DNA from: Aldehydirespirator sp965220345
Lineage (GTDB): Bacteria; Actinomycetota; Acidimicrobiia; Acidimicrobiales; Aldehydirespiratoraceae
Length of the DNA: 64,000 nucleotides
Reading direction: 5' to 3'
Assembly (NCBI GenBank): GCA_965220345.1
Contig: OZ244822.1
Span: forward strand, 806,001-870,000
The translations under genes and the position numbers were made by a program. Below, in pieces: positions 34,650-42,934 of the stretch (within the stretch, counting starts at the first letter, position 1; every line of letters starts with the position of its first letter). A model generated the notes under the pieces. It did not search any database, had not been told where the DNA came from, and saw nothing but the letters and a program-made list of their open reading frames with translations.

Positions 34650-35503
34650 GCGAGACAGTCGTCGAAACAGGACTCGGGCGTGGTGCCCGCCGCGGGCTAG
34701 CGATCTGGGCTGGGGTGGTATTCGCTTTTTTGTATGTGCCCATCATCGTTCTGGTGATCTTCTCGTTCAACGCGTCATCTCTGGTCAACATTTGGGGTGG
34801 TTTCTCGCTTTCTTGGTATGGAGAAGCGCTGCGCAACGATGCCATCACTTCAGCAATCCGGGTGTCGTTGACTGTGGCCGCAACCTCAACAGTGGTGTCG
34901 GTGGTTATCGGCACCGCTTTGGCGTTGGCATTGCATCGTTATCGGTTTCGAGGGCGACGAGCCCTAGACGGCACTGTCTATCTACCTATCGTTATACCTG
35001 ATATCACCATGGCCGTAATGCTGTTGGTGTTTTTCGCGGAGGCGTTCAAGCTGATTAACTCATTCGGACCGCGCTACACCCTTGGCATCACCACAATCGC
35101 CTTATCGCACATCGCTTTCAACATTTCGTTCGTGTGCGTGGTGGTGCGAGCCCGACTTGACCAGTTCGACCAAACCCTAGAAGAAGCAGCACGCGACCTG
35201 TATGCCACCCCCTGGCAAACATTCATCCGCGTAACGCTGCCGTTGATCATGCCCGGCGTTGCCGCTGGCGGACTGCTAGCGCTGACCCTGTCGTTGGATG
35301 ACGTTGTGATCTCAGCATTTGTTTCGGGTCCTGGCTCAACGACATTGCCCGTCTACGTGTTCGGCAGCATCCGTCGAGGAGTAACCCCTGAACTGAACGC
35401 CATTTCTACACTCATGCTTGCTGCATCAATCACGATCGTGCTCGCAGCATTGGCAGTGCAGCGCCGTCGGGCTAGCGCATCACAACAAACCGGCCTTCTG
35501 TAA
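34646..35503 (+). CDS. potC: Spermidine/putrescine ABC transporter permease PotC
   Basis: 285 residues with six helices. WAGVVFAFLYVPIIVLVIFS is the first; the EAA loop is EEAARDLYATPWQTFIRVTL. LTLSLDDVVISAFVSGPGST is typical of PotC. Paired with PotB it forms the membrane channel. A 191-base gap then precedes potD. Confidence 0.9.
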   Translation: MSETVVETGLGRGARRGLAIWAGVVFAFLYVPIIVLVIFSFNASSLVNIWGGFSLSWYGEALRNDAITSAIRVSLTVAATSTVVSVVIGTALALALHRYRFRGRRALDGTVYLPIVIPDITMAVMLLVFFAEAFKLINSFGPRYTLGITTIALSHIAFNISFVCVVVRARLDQFDQTLEEAARDLYATPWQTFIRVTLPLIMPGVAAGGLLALTLSLDDVVISAFVSGPGSTTLPVYVFGSIRRGVTPELNAISTLMLAASITIVLAALAVQRRRASASQQTGLL

Positions 35504-35694
35504 CAGCGCTTTGCGGAAAGCCGCGTCTAGCTGTCTTCTGTGTTTTATGCCCCGCCTTCTTCGCGGCCTGAGCGCGTCTTCTATAGTTATGAATACGTAG
35601 TGCGTGCAGATGTCGCAGATATCAACACGCAGACGTGGATGCGCAAGCAGTTATCCAGTTATCGGCTCAAATGAGCCTTGGAGGGAGGTCCCCC

Positions 35695-36867
35695 ATGACC
35701 AGATCAACAATCACCGCCACAAGGCGGCAGAGGCAACGCCAGCGCAGAGGCTGGCTCGTTTTGCTCACTGCTGTCGTTGCTGCTTTTGCAATGCTGGCAG
35801 CTGCCTGCGGCGAAGACGAGGAGGCATCAGCGGTTGCTGACTGCGAGCCGGGCGTAGGTGATGGCGACCTGGTCTTCTACAACTGGACCGACTACATGGA
35901 CGAAGACCTGCTCACCAAGTTCACCGAAGAAACCGGCATCAACGTTGAATACACCACCTATGAAGGCAACGAGGAGATGATCGCCAAAGTAGAGGAGGAG
36001 GCCGCCATATATGACCTGGTAGTGCCTTCGGATTACGCGGTCGGCATCATGCGATCCAATGACCTACTACTGGAACTGAACTACGACGCGATCCCCAACG
36101 CGGCCAACATTGATGACGCGTTCCAGAACCCGCCTTTTGATCCTGAACACAAATATCATGTGGCTTTCCAATGGGGCACCTCAGGTATCGGCATGTCGAA
36201 CGAAGCGCTAGAGGCAATCGGCGGAGAATCGACTTGGGCGGTGATCTTTGATCCCGAAGTCGCAGCGTTGGTGCCTGGCGGTATCTCCATGCTTGATGAC
36301 GCACCCGAAACCGTGTCAGCTGCACTGAAATATCTTGGCTACAGCATCGCAGATGTGTTCAGTGGCGAAGACGACAACGCTGAAGACAAGATTCGTGAAG
36401 CAGGCGATCTGCTGCGTGCCACAAACGCAAGGCTGGTCAAATATGACTCAGCAAGTTACGGCACCGACTTGGTCAACGGTGAAGTGGACGTGTCTCACGG
36501 CTGGAGCGGCGGTTTCGCGCTTGCGATTGATGAAGCCGATGCCTACGAAACCCACGTTTATACCATCCCCAAAGAAGGTGCAGTTCGCTGGGTGGACACC
36601 ATGGCTATTCCTCACAACGCCAACAATGTTTGCTCTGCACACGCCATGATCAACTTCTTGACAGACCCGCAAAACGGTGCTCAGCTCACTAACTGGACGT
36701 TCTACGGCAGCCCCAACGCCGCCGCCACGCCCTACATAGATCCCGAGATCCTTGGTGATCCTGGCATCTATCCACCTGAGGATGTGATCGCACGGCTTGA
36801 GTTCATCCCACAGGCCGGTGACCGTCAAGTGCTGATCCAAGACCAGCACGCCAGAGCCAAGAGCTAA
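35695..36867 (+). CDS. potD: Polyamine-binding lipoprotein PotD
   Basis: 390 residues from ATG 35695. GGAGGGAGG seven bases upstream sets the start; ORF starts further up are unsupported. Basic N-region, hydrophobic helix and lipobox LAAAC with Cys38 as the lipidated residue. Mature part begins at GEDEEASAV; VFYNWTDYMDEDLLTKFTEE, DLVVPSDYAVGIM and AFQWGTSGIGMSNEAL are PotD-type text. It captures polyamines outside the membrane. Strongly acidic, as usual. Followed by a hairpin at 36892-36920. Confidence 0.9.
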   Translation: MTRSTITATRRQRQRQRRGWLVLLTAVVAAFAMLAAACGEDEEASAVADCEPGVGDGDLVFYNWTDYMDEDLLTKFTEETGINVEYTTYEGNEEMIAKVEEEAAIYDLVVPSDYAVGIMRSNDLLLELNYDAIPNAANIDDAFQNPPFDPEHKYHVAFQWGTSGIGMSNEALEAIGGESTWAVIFDPEVAALVPGGISMLDDAPETVSAALKYLGYSIADVFSGEDDNAEDKIREAGDLLRATNARLVKYDSASYGTDLVNGEVDVSHGWSGGFALAIDEADAYETHVYTIPKEGAVRWVDTMAIPHNANNVCSAHAMINFLTDPQNGAQLTNWTFYGSPNAAATPYIDPEILGDPGIYPPEDVIARLEFIPQAGDRQVLIQDQHARAKS

Positions 36868-36891
36868 CCATCAACATCAGGCTTTACGCGG

Positions 36892-36920
36892 TCGGGGTAC
36901 CGAATTCGCTGGTACCCCGA
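36892..36920 (+). terminator. Hairpin after potD
   Basis: Perfect 10-bp stem (36892-36901 with 36911-36920) around a 9-base loop containing GAATTC. There is no T-tract after it, so it may be a U-less terminator or a two-way barrier between potD and the convergent toxin gene. Confidence 0.6.
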
Positions 36921-36983
36921 ACGCGTCAGCCCAGCCTCTAAGTTGCGCTTTCAGCAGCGTCGTCGATTTGTTGTCGGCAACAA

Positions 36984-37382
36984 TTATTGAGGTCGGATTT
37001 CCACAAAGCCAGCCGCACTGAAGTCACCATCAAAAGCCAGCGCCTCAGTGATCCGTTCACGGCGCATGATCTCAAAGCTTGTTGCATCAACGTAGGAATA
37101 TTGTCTCTCGTCGTGGTTAGCGAGCCACTCCCAAGCTCTTCCATCAATACTTGAGTCAACCAACACAGTCAAGACTCTCGGCGACTGCTTTAGCAGGGTG
37201 ACGAATCGCAGAGCATCAGCATGGCCACACCGTCGGCGAAGCCATGTCCAAGTCTCGCCTACAACCAGGTTTGATGTTCGCAGCGCCCCGCGCTCGTTGC
37301 GCCACAACTGTTCTGCGTCACTGTGACGTCGATCTGATGCGACAAGCAGACCAACCCAGAATGAAGTATCGACGAATCTCAT
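36984..37382 (-). CDS. PIN-domain ribonuclease toxin (VapC family)
   Basis: 132 residues. PIN residues: Asp4 in MRFVDTSFWVGLL, Glu in LVVGETWTWLR, Asp in SYVDATSFEIM, Asp in ALAFDGDFSAAGF. Coupled by four bases to the RHH-type antitoxin. Cleavage target unknown. It converges on potD. Confidence 0.88.
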   Translation of the reverse strand: MRFVDTSFWVGLLVASDRRHSDAEQLWRNERGALRTSNLVVGETWTWLRRRCGHADALRFVTLLKQSPRVLTVLVDSSIDGRAWEWLANHDERQYSYVDATSFEIMRRERITEALAFDGDFSAAGFVEIRPQ

Positions 37383-37603
37383 ACGCCTAACTCGTAGATC
37401 ACCGAGTCAATGTCATCATCAGAACCCACGTCAATGCTACCCACTAGCGCATCAAGCGGATCGCTAACCGCTTCTTCACAGCACGCAAGTGAAGCACGCA
37501 CAGATTCACGCACGAGAGCCGAGCGTGAAACTCCCTGTCTAGCTGCTGCCACCGAAAGTGCTTCGTCGGTTTCGCTATCAAGATAAAGCTGTATACGCCG
37601 CAT
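37379..37603 (-). CDS. Ribbon-helix-helix antitoxin of the VapC pair
   Basis: 74 residues from ATG 37603. MRRIQLYLDSETDEALSVAA then RQGVSRSALVRESVRASL is the ribbon-helix-helix (CopG/MetJ-like) fold. The acidic C-terminus (SIDVGSDDDIDSVIYELGV) probably wraps the toxin. The upstream ATG 37633 is less likely: TATACT is six bases before ATG 37603, so the message is probably leaderless. Confidence 0.85.
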   Translation of the reverse strand: MRRIQLYLDSETDEALSVAAARQGVSRSALVRESVRASLACCEEAVSDPLDALVGSIDVGSDDDIDSVIYELGV

Positions 37604-37617
37604 AACTAGAGTATACA
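37590..37617 (-). promoter_or_regulatory. Operator/promoter of the toxin-antitoxin pair
   Basis: Inverted repeat TGTATAC (37590-37596) and GTATACA (37611-37617), with a 14-base spacer. It overlaps the antitoxin's start codon (37601-37603) and its -10 box TATACT (37609-37614 on the minus strand). RHH antitoxins repress their own promoters by binding such paired short palindromes, so this site is a strong candidate operator. Confidence 0.55.
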
Positions 37618-37695
37618 CCACAATCTGCACCAAACTTTAGTCTGATGCCATAAGTGGCTAGTCTCAATCGGCAACAGCCGGAGGGAAATGCGACA

Positions 37696-38835
37696 ATGGA
37701 TGAGCCAAGCTGGACGATCGGCGTTGAGGAGGAATACCTCCTCGTGGAGCGCAGCACCGGAGCGCTCATCACCAAACAGCCTGAAGGGCTTCTCGAAAAG
37801 GTCGAGAACTTGCGTCACGGTTTGGTGGCTCGTGAACTGTTCAGCTCGCAAATCGAAATCGGCACTGGGGTCTGCAAGACGCTGCAAGAACTGCGAACTG
37901 ATCTCGGTTTGCTGCGTATGGCGGTAGCTGAAGCAGCAGCCGACTACGACATGGCCCCGATTGCGGCTTCGTCGCATCCAGTGGCGCGCTGGCTGCAACA
38001 GCAGTACAGCGACAGCGAACGGCATCAAGCGCTCGCTGAAGACCTGCAGGGCGTAACTCGGCGGCTAGTGGTGTCGGGAATGCATGTTCATGTCGGTATC
38101 GAAGACCCCGACCTGCGTATTGATCTGATGGATCAAGTGTCGTATTTTTTGCCGCATCTTTTGAGTCTGTCCACCTCGTCGCCGTTTTGGGAGGGGCGCG
38201 ACACCGGTCTCAAGAGCTACCGCATGTCGGTGATCGAAACACTGCCACGCACTGGCCTACCCGAACGTTTTGAGTCGTGGAGCGGGTTCAGGCGTCACAT
38301 TGATGTGTTGGTGCAGTCTGGAGTGATCGAAGACTCCAGCATGATCTGGTGGCACATCCGCCCCTCGGAGCGTTACCCCACAGTGGAAATGCGGGTTGCT
38401 GATCTGCCCACCCAGATGGAGGACACCATCGCTTTGGCTGCGACGTATGTGTGTCTGCTGCGGATGCTCTGGCGACTCAAGTTAGAGAACCGTCGCTGGC
38501 GCAGCTACGCCAACTTTTTGATTGCAGAGAACCTTTGGCGAGCGCAGCGTTATGGCACCGACGGCGAACTACTGGACTTGGGCAAAAGCTCGCTGGTGCC
38601 TTTTGTTGAACTGCTTGAGGAAATGATCGAGCTAATAATGCCTGACGCTCAGGCCTTGGGCTGCGTCAGCGAAATAGAACACACGCGAGAGATCTGCCGC
38701 CGCGGCACATCCTCGGATCGCCAACGGGCTGTCTATCAGCAGGCGATAGCTGATGGGGCTGACCACGACGAAGCTCTCCGAGTCGTGATTGATGCGCTAA
38801 TCAGTGACACTTTGGCACGGCCGGACAGTTCTTAG
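37696..38835 (+). CDS. YbdK-type carboxylate-amine ligase (GCS2 family)
   Basis: 379 residues from ATG 37696, with GGAGG upstream. WTIGVEEEYLLVERSTGALI is the gamma-glutamylcysteine-synthetase-2 start. It is followed by FSSQIEIGTGVCKTLQELRT, VVSGMHVHVGIEDPDLRID (metal site), the arginine-rich loop LSTSSPFWEGRDTGLKSYRM and VEMRVADLPTQMEDTIALAA. Members form weak gamma-glutamyl-cysteine-like bonds; the true substrate is unknown. An unnamed 66-residue membrane protein follows. Confidence 0.9.
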   Translation: MDEPSWTIGVEEEYLLVERSTGALITKQPEGLLEKVENLRHGLVARELFSSQIEIGTGVCKTLQELRTDLGLLRMAVAEAAADYDMAPIAASSHPVARWLQQQYSDSERHQALAEDLQGVTRRLVVSGMHVHVGIEDPDLRIDLMDQVSYFLPHLLSLSTSSPFWEGRDTGLKSYRMSVIETLPRTGLPERFESWSGFRRHIDVLVQSGVIEDSSMIWWHIRPSERYPTVEMRVADLPTQMEDTIALAATYVCLLRMLWRLKLENRRWRSYANFLIAENLWRAQRYGTDGELLDLGKSSLVPFVELLEEMIELIMPDAQALGCVSEIEHTREICRRGTSSDRQRAVYQQAIADGADHDEALRVVIDALISDTLARPDSS

Positions 38836-38861
38836 AAGTTCTGGGCACTAAGATCATCTTC

Positions 38862-39062
38862 ATGGCTGGCGCAATAGTCATGGTGATAGTGCTGGTGGTG
38901 ATCTTCCCGGTGCTGGTAATAATGAGCGGCGCAGTTCTGGCTGCGTTACTGGGCAGCCTTTTGAACGCCGAAGCCGATGCTGTCAACACCGAAGACGATG
39001 TCCCCAACGAGTATCTGCAACTAGCCCGCAAAGACACCGAGACCCGCTACCCGCAGTATTGA
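38862..39062 (+). CDS. Small single-pass membrane protein
   Basis: 66 residues. One long helix (IVMVIVLVVIFPVLVIMSGA) continues into AVLAALLGSLLNAEADAVNT and a short acidic tail ending TETRYPQY. Similar small proteins with this MSGAVxAAxLG pattern seem widespread in actinobacteria. It lies 26 bases after the YbdK-type gene. Function unknown. Confidence 0.6.
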   Translation: MAGAIVMVIVLVVIFPVLVIMSGAVLAALLGSLLNAEADAVNTEDDVPNEYLQLARKDTETRYPQY

Positions 39063-39079
39063 AACGGTGACACTGTGCT

Positions 39080-40702
39080 CTAAGCCTGTGAAGACGCGCT
39101 GCTAGACAACCCAACGGGCCAAACAGGCGGCAGTCCACGGCTAATCCACACCGCTGAAGCCACCGCCGCGAAGACAGCATCACTACCGTTGACAGGCTCG
39201 CTGTCTTCAACGATCACTTCGATGTCCACTCGCGGCATCGCCGAGGCACTCACGATGCCGAACGATCTAACGGTCAAATCATGGACTTTGCCGTCACGAT
39301 CCACGCCAAGCGCCTCGCTGAGCACCCATGAGTAGGCCATGTGAGCCGCGCCGCTGCAATATGAACGCAGCACCGTTTCATCAAGAGGTCGACCCGCGCG
39401 CACGCTGACGCTAATAGTGCCGTTAGTTCCGTCTGGGGTGACCGTGGCACGCGCTGATCCTGCGCCTGGGCAGGTGATCCAGCCAGACCCGCCACAGACT
39501 GCGGTCATGAGCACTGCGGCTTCGGCCCAACCCGCGGCACGCAGCCTTGACGATGTCGGCGGTCCTGGCAGGTCAACTTCGGTGACCGACAGGCTCGGCG
39601 CGTAAGCTTTGATTGCTTCGGTGATGCCTTCAGTGCGCGCTACCACGATCTGACCGCTGCCGTCACGGTTGACTCCCGCAGCAATCGGGGGACGTTTAGC
39701 TCCTAAAGCCGCCGAGTCGCGACGAGACCACAGCACCCGAACAGCGCGGCCATGTCGGTCGGCTAAACGACGGGCGGCAGCGGCTACTGGCGAGTCAAGT
39801 TTGGCACCAAACGCGCCTGCATTGCCGAGCGGGGAAGCGGGCTCACCCCCTGGCTCACACCAAGCTGCATCGGTTTCCAGATATCCGGGATCAACCCAAC
39901 TCGTGCGTAAGGTCAGATCCCAATCCCCGGGCGGCACTTCGAGAGGTGGCTCGAAACTGGCGGTAGTGCGACGACCTGGAACCTGACAAGCCAAACGGCG
40001 AGCTTCGTGAGCCGTAGCGGCCACCACCCAGCCGTCGGAATCAGCCGTTTCGCAATCGGTGCCTGCACGCACAGCCACAAGAGCGTCGCTAGGGGCTGTG
40101 TCATCTGCGAAGCCTCCCGCCCCGAGCGCGACAGCAACACCGGTGGACTGCGGCGAGCGGCCTTCAATAGCAGCTCTCAGATCTGAGTCGCCTTTACGCA
40201 CTGGCACAGCATCACCTTGTCGTACCACGGGATACGCCTGCCAAGCATCAAGGATCGGCTGCCATCCCGTGCAACGACACAGATGAGCACTAAGAGCACG
40301 GGCTGCGGCGCTGCGGTCGGTGTGATCCGCGCCTTTGGTTTGTAGCCCAACGAAGCGACAGATGATGCCGGGCGTGCAAAACCCGCATTGGCTAGCACCT
40401 GTCGAAGCGAAGGTTTGTGCCCAGGCTTCTCGAACGTCAGCATCAAGGCCATCAAGGGTGGTGATGGCGCGACCTGCTACTCGCTTTGCGGGTGTGACGC
40501 AAGCGACACGAGGCTGACCGTCCACTAGAACCGTGCAACAACCGCATTGGCCTTGAGGGCTGCAACCGTCCTTCACCGAGCGAATCCCGAGCTGCTCACG
40601 CAGCACATCCAACAACGTCAGACCCTCATCGGGCACCGTCACCAGGTTGCCGTCAACAACGATTTCATAGTCCTGATGCTGGGTTTTTGAGTGTGTATTC
40701 AT
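39080..40702 (-). CDS. Fused [2Fe-2S] ferredoxin and shortened molybdopterin-domain protein (xanthine dehydrogenase family)
   Basis: 540 residues. The first 160 are a complete XDH-type iron-sulfur subunit: plant-type cluster CSPQGQCGCCTVLVDGQPRVAC and the second cluster in CGFCTPGII with LCRCTGWQPI. The remaining 380 are a compressed molybdopterin-binding domain: RTSWVDPGYLETDAAWCEPG, GNAGAFGAKLDSPVAAAARR and the late block AHMAYSWVLSEALGVDRDGK, but roughly half of the usual 750 residues are gone and the C-terminal catalytic Glu (GxGE) is replaced by SDAVFAAVAS. It is probably not a self-standing hydroxylase. No FAD subunit is nearby. Either a fused partner of a larger complex or a pseudo-enzyme. 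Confidence 0.75.
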   Translation of the reverse strand: MNTHSKTQHQDYEIVVDGNLVTVPDEGLTLLDVLREQLGIRSVKDGCSPQGQCGCCTVLVDGQPRVACVTPAKRVAGRAITTLDGLDADVREAWAQTFASTGASQCGFCTPGIICRFVGLQTKGADHTDRSAAARALSAHLCRCTGWQPILDAWQAYPVVRQGDAVPVRKGDSDLRAAIEGRSPQSTGVAVALGAGGFADDTAPSDALVAVRAGTDCETADSDGWVVAATAHEARRLACQVPGRRTTASFEPPLEVPPGDWDLTLRTSWVDPGYLETDAAWCEPGGEPASPLGNAGAFGAKLDSPVAAAARRLADRHGRAVRVLWSRRDSAALGAKRPPIAAGVNRDGSGQIVVARTEGITEAIKAYAPSLSVTEVDLPGPPTSSRLRAAGWAEAAVLMTAVCGGSGWITCPGAGSARATVTPDGTNGTISVSVRAGRPLDETVLRSYCSGAAHMAYSWVLSEALGVDRDGKVHDLTVRSFGIVSASAMPRVDIEVIVEDSEPVNGSDAVFAAVASAVWISRGLPPVWPVGLSSSASSQA

Positions 40703-40740
40703 GCTAAAAGATATTTTTTCAGATATTTAGAGCATTTAGG

Positions 40741-40769
40741 TTGCTAAGTGATAATCGGGGTGCTATTAT
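40741..40769 (+). promoter_or_regulatory. Promoter of the 125-aa membrane coiled-coil gene, leaderless
   Basis: TTGCTA (40741-40746), a 17-base spacer and TATTAT (40764-40769); ATG 40778 starts eight bases after the -10. This is the clearest sigma-70-type promoter in the window and implies a leaderless mRNA; no ribosome site is present. Confidence 0.6.
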
Positions 40770-40777
40770 CAGAATTT

Positions 40778-41155
40778 ATGGAACCAATCACCTTCACAGG
40801 GCTAGCAGCAATCATCGCCGCTGTCGTCGGACCGGTGGTCGGATGCGTGCTCTTGTTGATCCGCTACCAGCATCGCGACAGCCTTGAGACCCGCAGCCTG
40901 ATCAGCGATGTCAAGAACGAAAACCTCACCATGAACCTAGAAACCCGAGACATGATCGCCGACACTCGAGAGATGATCGCCGACTCAGAAAAGAGAACCC
41001 ACGCACTGATAGAGCGACAAGGCCGTGAATACAACAAGAAGCTCGACAAGGTAATCAGCAGCCTCGCTGATACGCGTGAGCGGCTCGCCCGCATTGAAGG
41101 GCGGCTTGACATCGGCTTCCACCCTCGCGACGATTCACAGCCGGACGACGCTTAA
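40778..41155 (+). CDS. Membrane-anchored coiled-coil protein
   Basis: 125 residues from ATG 40778. Membrane helix LAAIIAAVVGPVVGCVLLLI, then a charged coiled coil with repeated 7-residue steps (LETRDMIADTREMIADSEKR; VISSLADTRERLARIEGRLD). Same plan as the protein at 20241-20585, with weak likeness. Role unknown; an upstream TTG/ATT-start reading is unnecessary, as the promoter sits there. Confidence 0.65.
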   Translation: MEPITFTGLAAIIAAVVGPVVGCVLLLIRYQHRDSLETRSLISDVKNENLTMNLETRDMIADTREMIADSEKRTHALIERQGREYNKKLDKVISSLADTRERLARIEGRLDIGFHPRDDSQPDDA

Positions 41156-41222
41156 CCCGACTGAGCCGCCGAATCAACGCTCAAGCCGCTGCTCGGGTCT
41201 AGGGCCAGGCCCCCGACGGGTT

Positions 41223-41549
41223 CTAGCTGAAGCTTTGCCCGCAGCCGCAGGTGCGTTGAGCGTTGGGGTTATCGATCGAGAACCCAGCCGACTGCAAGCT
41301 GTCGGAATAGTCAAGAGTGGCACCCTCAAGCAGCATTGCCGAAGACGGGTCAACCACCACCTGCACGTCGCCGAACATTGCAGTGGCATCAGTTTCGGCG
41401 ATGTCGCTGTCGAAATACATCTCATATGAGAATCCCGAACAGCCGCCGGGCTGCACAGCCACTCGCAGCGACAGCCCGTCGGTGTCTTCTGCTTTGATTA
41501 GCTGAGAAACCTTGTCGGATGCTTTGTCTGTGAGTGTGATCACAACCAT
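41223..41549 (-). CDS. A-type iron-sulfur carrier (HesB/IscA/ErpA family)
   Basis: 108 residues from ATG 41549. VITLTDKASDKVSQLIK, LRVAVQPGGCSGFSYEMYFD and the C-terminal QRTCGCGQSFS supply the three conserved cysteines (C, CxC) that bind the transferable cluster. In actinobacteria this protein serves late Fe-S assembly. It is divergently placed from mrp, another Fe-S assembly factor, with 155 bases between. Confidence 0.92.
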   Translation of the reverse strand: MVVITLTDKASDKVSQLIKAEDTDGLSLRVAVQPGGCSGFSYEMYFDSDIAETDATAMFGDVQVVVDPSSAMLLEGATLDYSDSLQSAGFSIDNPNAQRTCGCGQSFS

Positions 41550-41704
41550 GTCTCCGTGTTGAGGGACTTGATGAACGCTACGCATAAGTTAGCGCCTGCT
41601 GGGGCAAGCGCAACCACCGCCCCAAACCCAACCGCCACACGCAGACACCGCCCACGGCATCGTCTGTGACTGACGCTTGATACTGCCCCGCTAGCATCGC
41701 GGAC

Positions 41705-42907
41705 ATGGTCATAACCTTGCCCACCGCCGAAGACGTGATGGAACTAATGCGGGGTGTGATCGACCCCGAACTCGGCAGCAACCTGGTAGAGCTGGGGATG
41801 GCTCGCAGCGCTCAGGTATCTGAAGACGGCGAGATACTCATCAAGATCGCTTTGACCACTTCGGGATGCCCTTTGAGATCTCAGATCCAGCGTGATGTCA
41901 AGGCACGGCTGGAGTCTCTGCCGGGGGTCACCAAAGTGCGCATTCTTTGGGATGAGTTGACTGCCGAAGAAAAAGCGGCGGCTATGGCAACAGCGCGTTT
42001 CAACGTGTCACAGCAAGCCCCCGACACTGCTATTCCGTCCACCACCAAAGTACTAATGGTGGCTAGCGGCAAAGGTGGCGTGGGCAAATCCACAGTTACC
42101 ACCAACCTGGCGGCAGCCTTAGCCAAGCAGGGTTACAAGGTTGGCGTGATGGATGCCGACATCTGGGGTTATTCGGTGCCGCGAATGCTGGGGGTTGACG
42201 GCGACCTGCGTTCTGTTGAAGGCAAGATCGTGCCGATCACACGCCGCATCGGTGAAGGACGCCTTGATGTGGTGTCTATGGGTTTCTTAGTTGATCGTGA
42301 GGACTCGGCTCTGATGTGGCGCGGGCTGATGCTCAACCGTGCTGTGCAGCATTTTTGTGAAGATGTTGCTTGGAGCGATGACTTGGACTACCTACTGATC
42401 GACATGCCTCCAGGCACTGGAGACGTGCAGATGGGTCTCGCCAAGATGCTGCCACGAGCTGAGATGATCGTGGTTACCACACCTGCGGTAGCTGCACAGA
42501 AAGTGGCTGCCAGAGTGGTGGATATGGGACGCAAGAACTACTTGCGCATCGTGGGTGTGATCGAGAATATGAGCGCCCTTGTTACCGAAACCGGTGAGCA
42601 GCACGCAGTGTTCGGTTCCGGTGGTGGCGAATCGCTTGCAGCCGAGGTTGGAGCGCCACTACTGGGAAGAATCCCACTTGATGCTGCGGTGGCTAATGGT
42701 TCCGACTGTGGTGAGCCAGCAGTGCTTGACAGTAACGGGGTTGCGGCTGCCGCTTTCGCTTCGGTGGCTGAAGCATTGTCTTCTGAGCATGTGCCACCTG
42801 TGGAGATGGCTGGCTGCAGCGCTCGAATGCTTGACGCAGCCGCAGCAGCTCTTGATGCCCTTGACGCTACGGAAACTGCCGAAGCGGATGCAGTATCTAA
42901 AAACTGA
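41705..42907 (+). CDS. mrp: Mrp/NBP35-family iron-sulfur cluster carrier ATPase
   Basis: 400 residues. N-terminal MIP18/DUF59 domain (AEDVMELMRGVIDPELGSNL; LTTSGCPLRSQIQRDVKARL), then the P-loop ATPase: VASGKGGVGKSTVTTNLAAA, MDADIWGYSVPRMLGV, DMPPGTGDVQMGLAKML. The usual C-terminal CxxC motif is replaced: the matching stretch reads VIENMSALVTETGEQ, without a Cys pair. That is a known variant of some actinobacterial members but may affect cluster binding. Near the A-type carrier, so a shared Fe-S role is likely. Confidence 0.9.
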   Translation: MVITLPTAEDVMELMRGVIDPELGSNLVELGMARSAQVSEDGEILIKIALTTSGCPLRSQIQRDVKARLESLPGVTKVRILWDELTAEEKAAAMATARFNVSQQAPDTAIPSTTKVLMVASGKGGVGKSTVTTNLAAALAKQGYKVGVMDADIWGYSVPRMLGVDGDLRSVEGKIVPITRRIGEGRLDVVSMGFLVDREDSALMWRGLMLNRAVQHFCEDVAWSDDLDYLLIDMPPGTGDVQMGLAKMLPRAEMIVVTTPAVAAQKVAARVVDMGRKNYLRIVGVIENMSALVTETGEQHAVFGSGGGESLAAEVGAPLLGRIPLDAAVANGSDCGEPAVLDSNGVAAAAFASVAEALSSEHVPPVEMAGCSARMLDAAAAALDALDATETAEADAVSKN

Positions 42908-42934
42908 AAGCTAAAAGCTTCGACGCAGCTGAAG

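Noticed and set aside
36921..36983. A poly-T tract to complete a Rho-independent terminator after potD
   Set aside because: No run of T follows the hairpin, so only the stem is reported.
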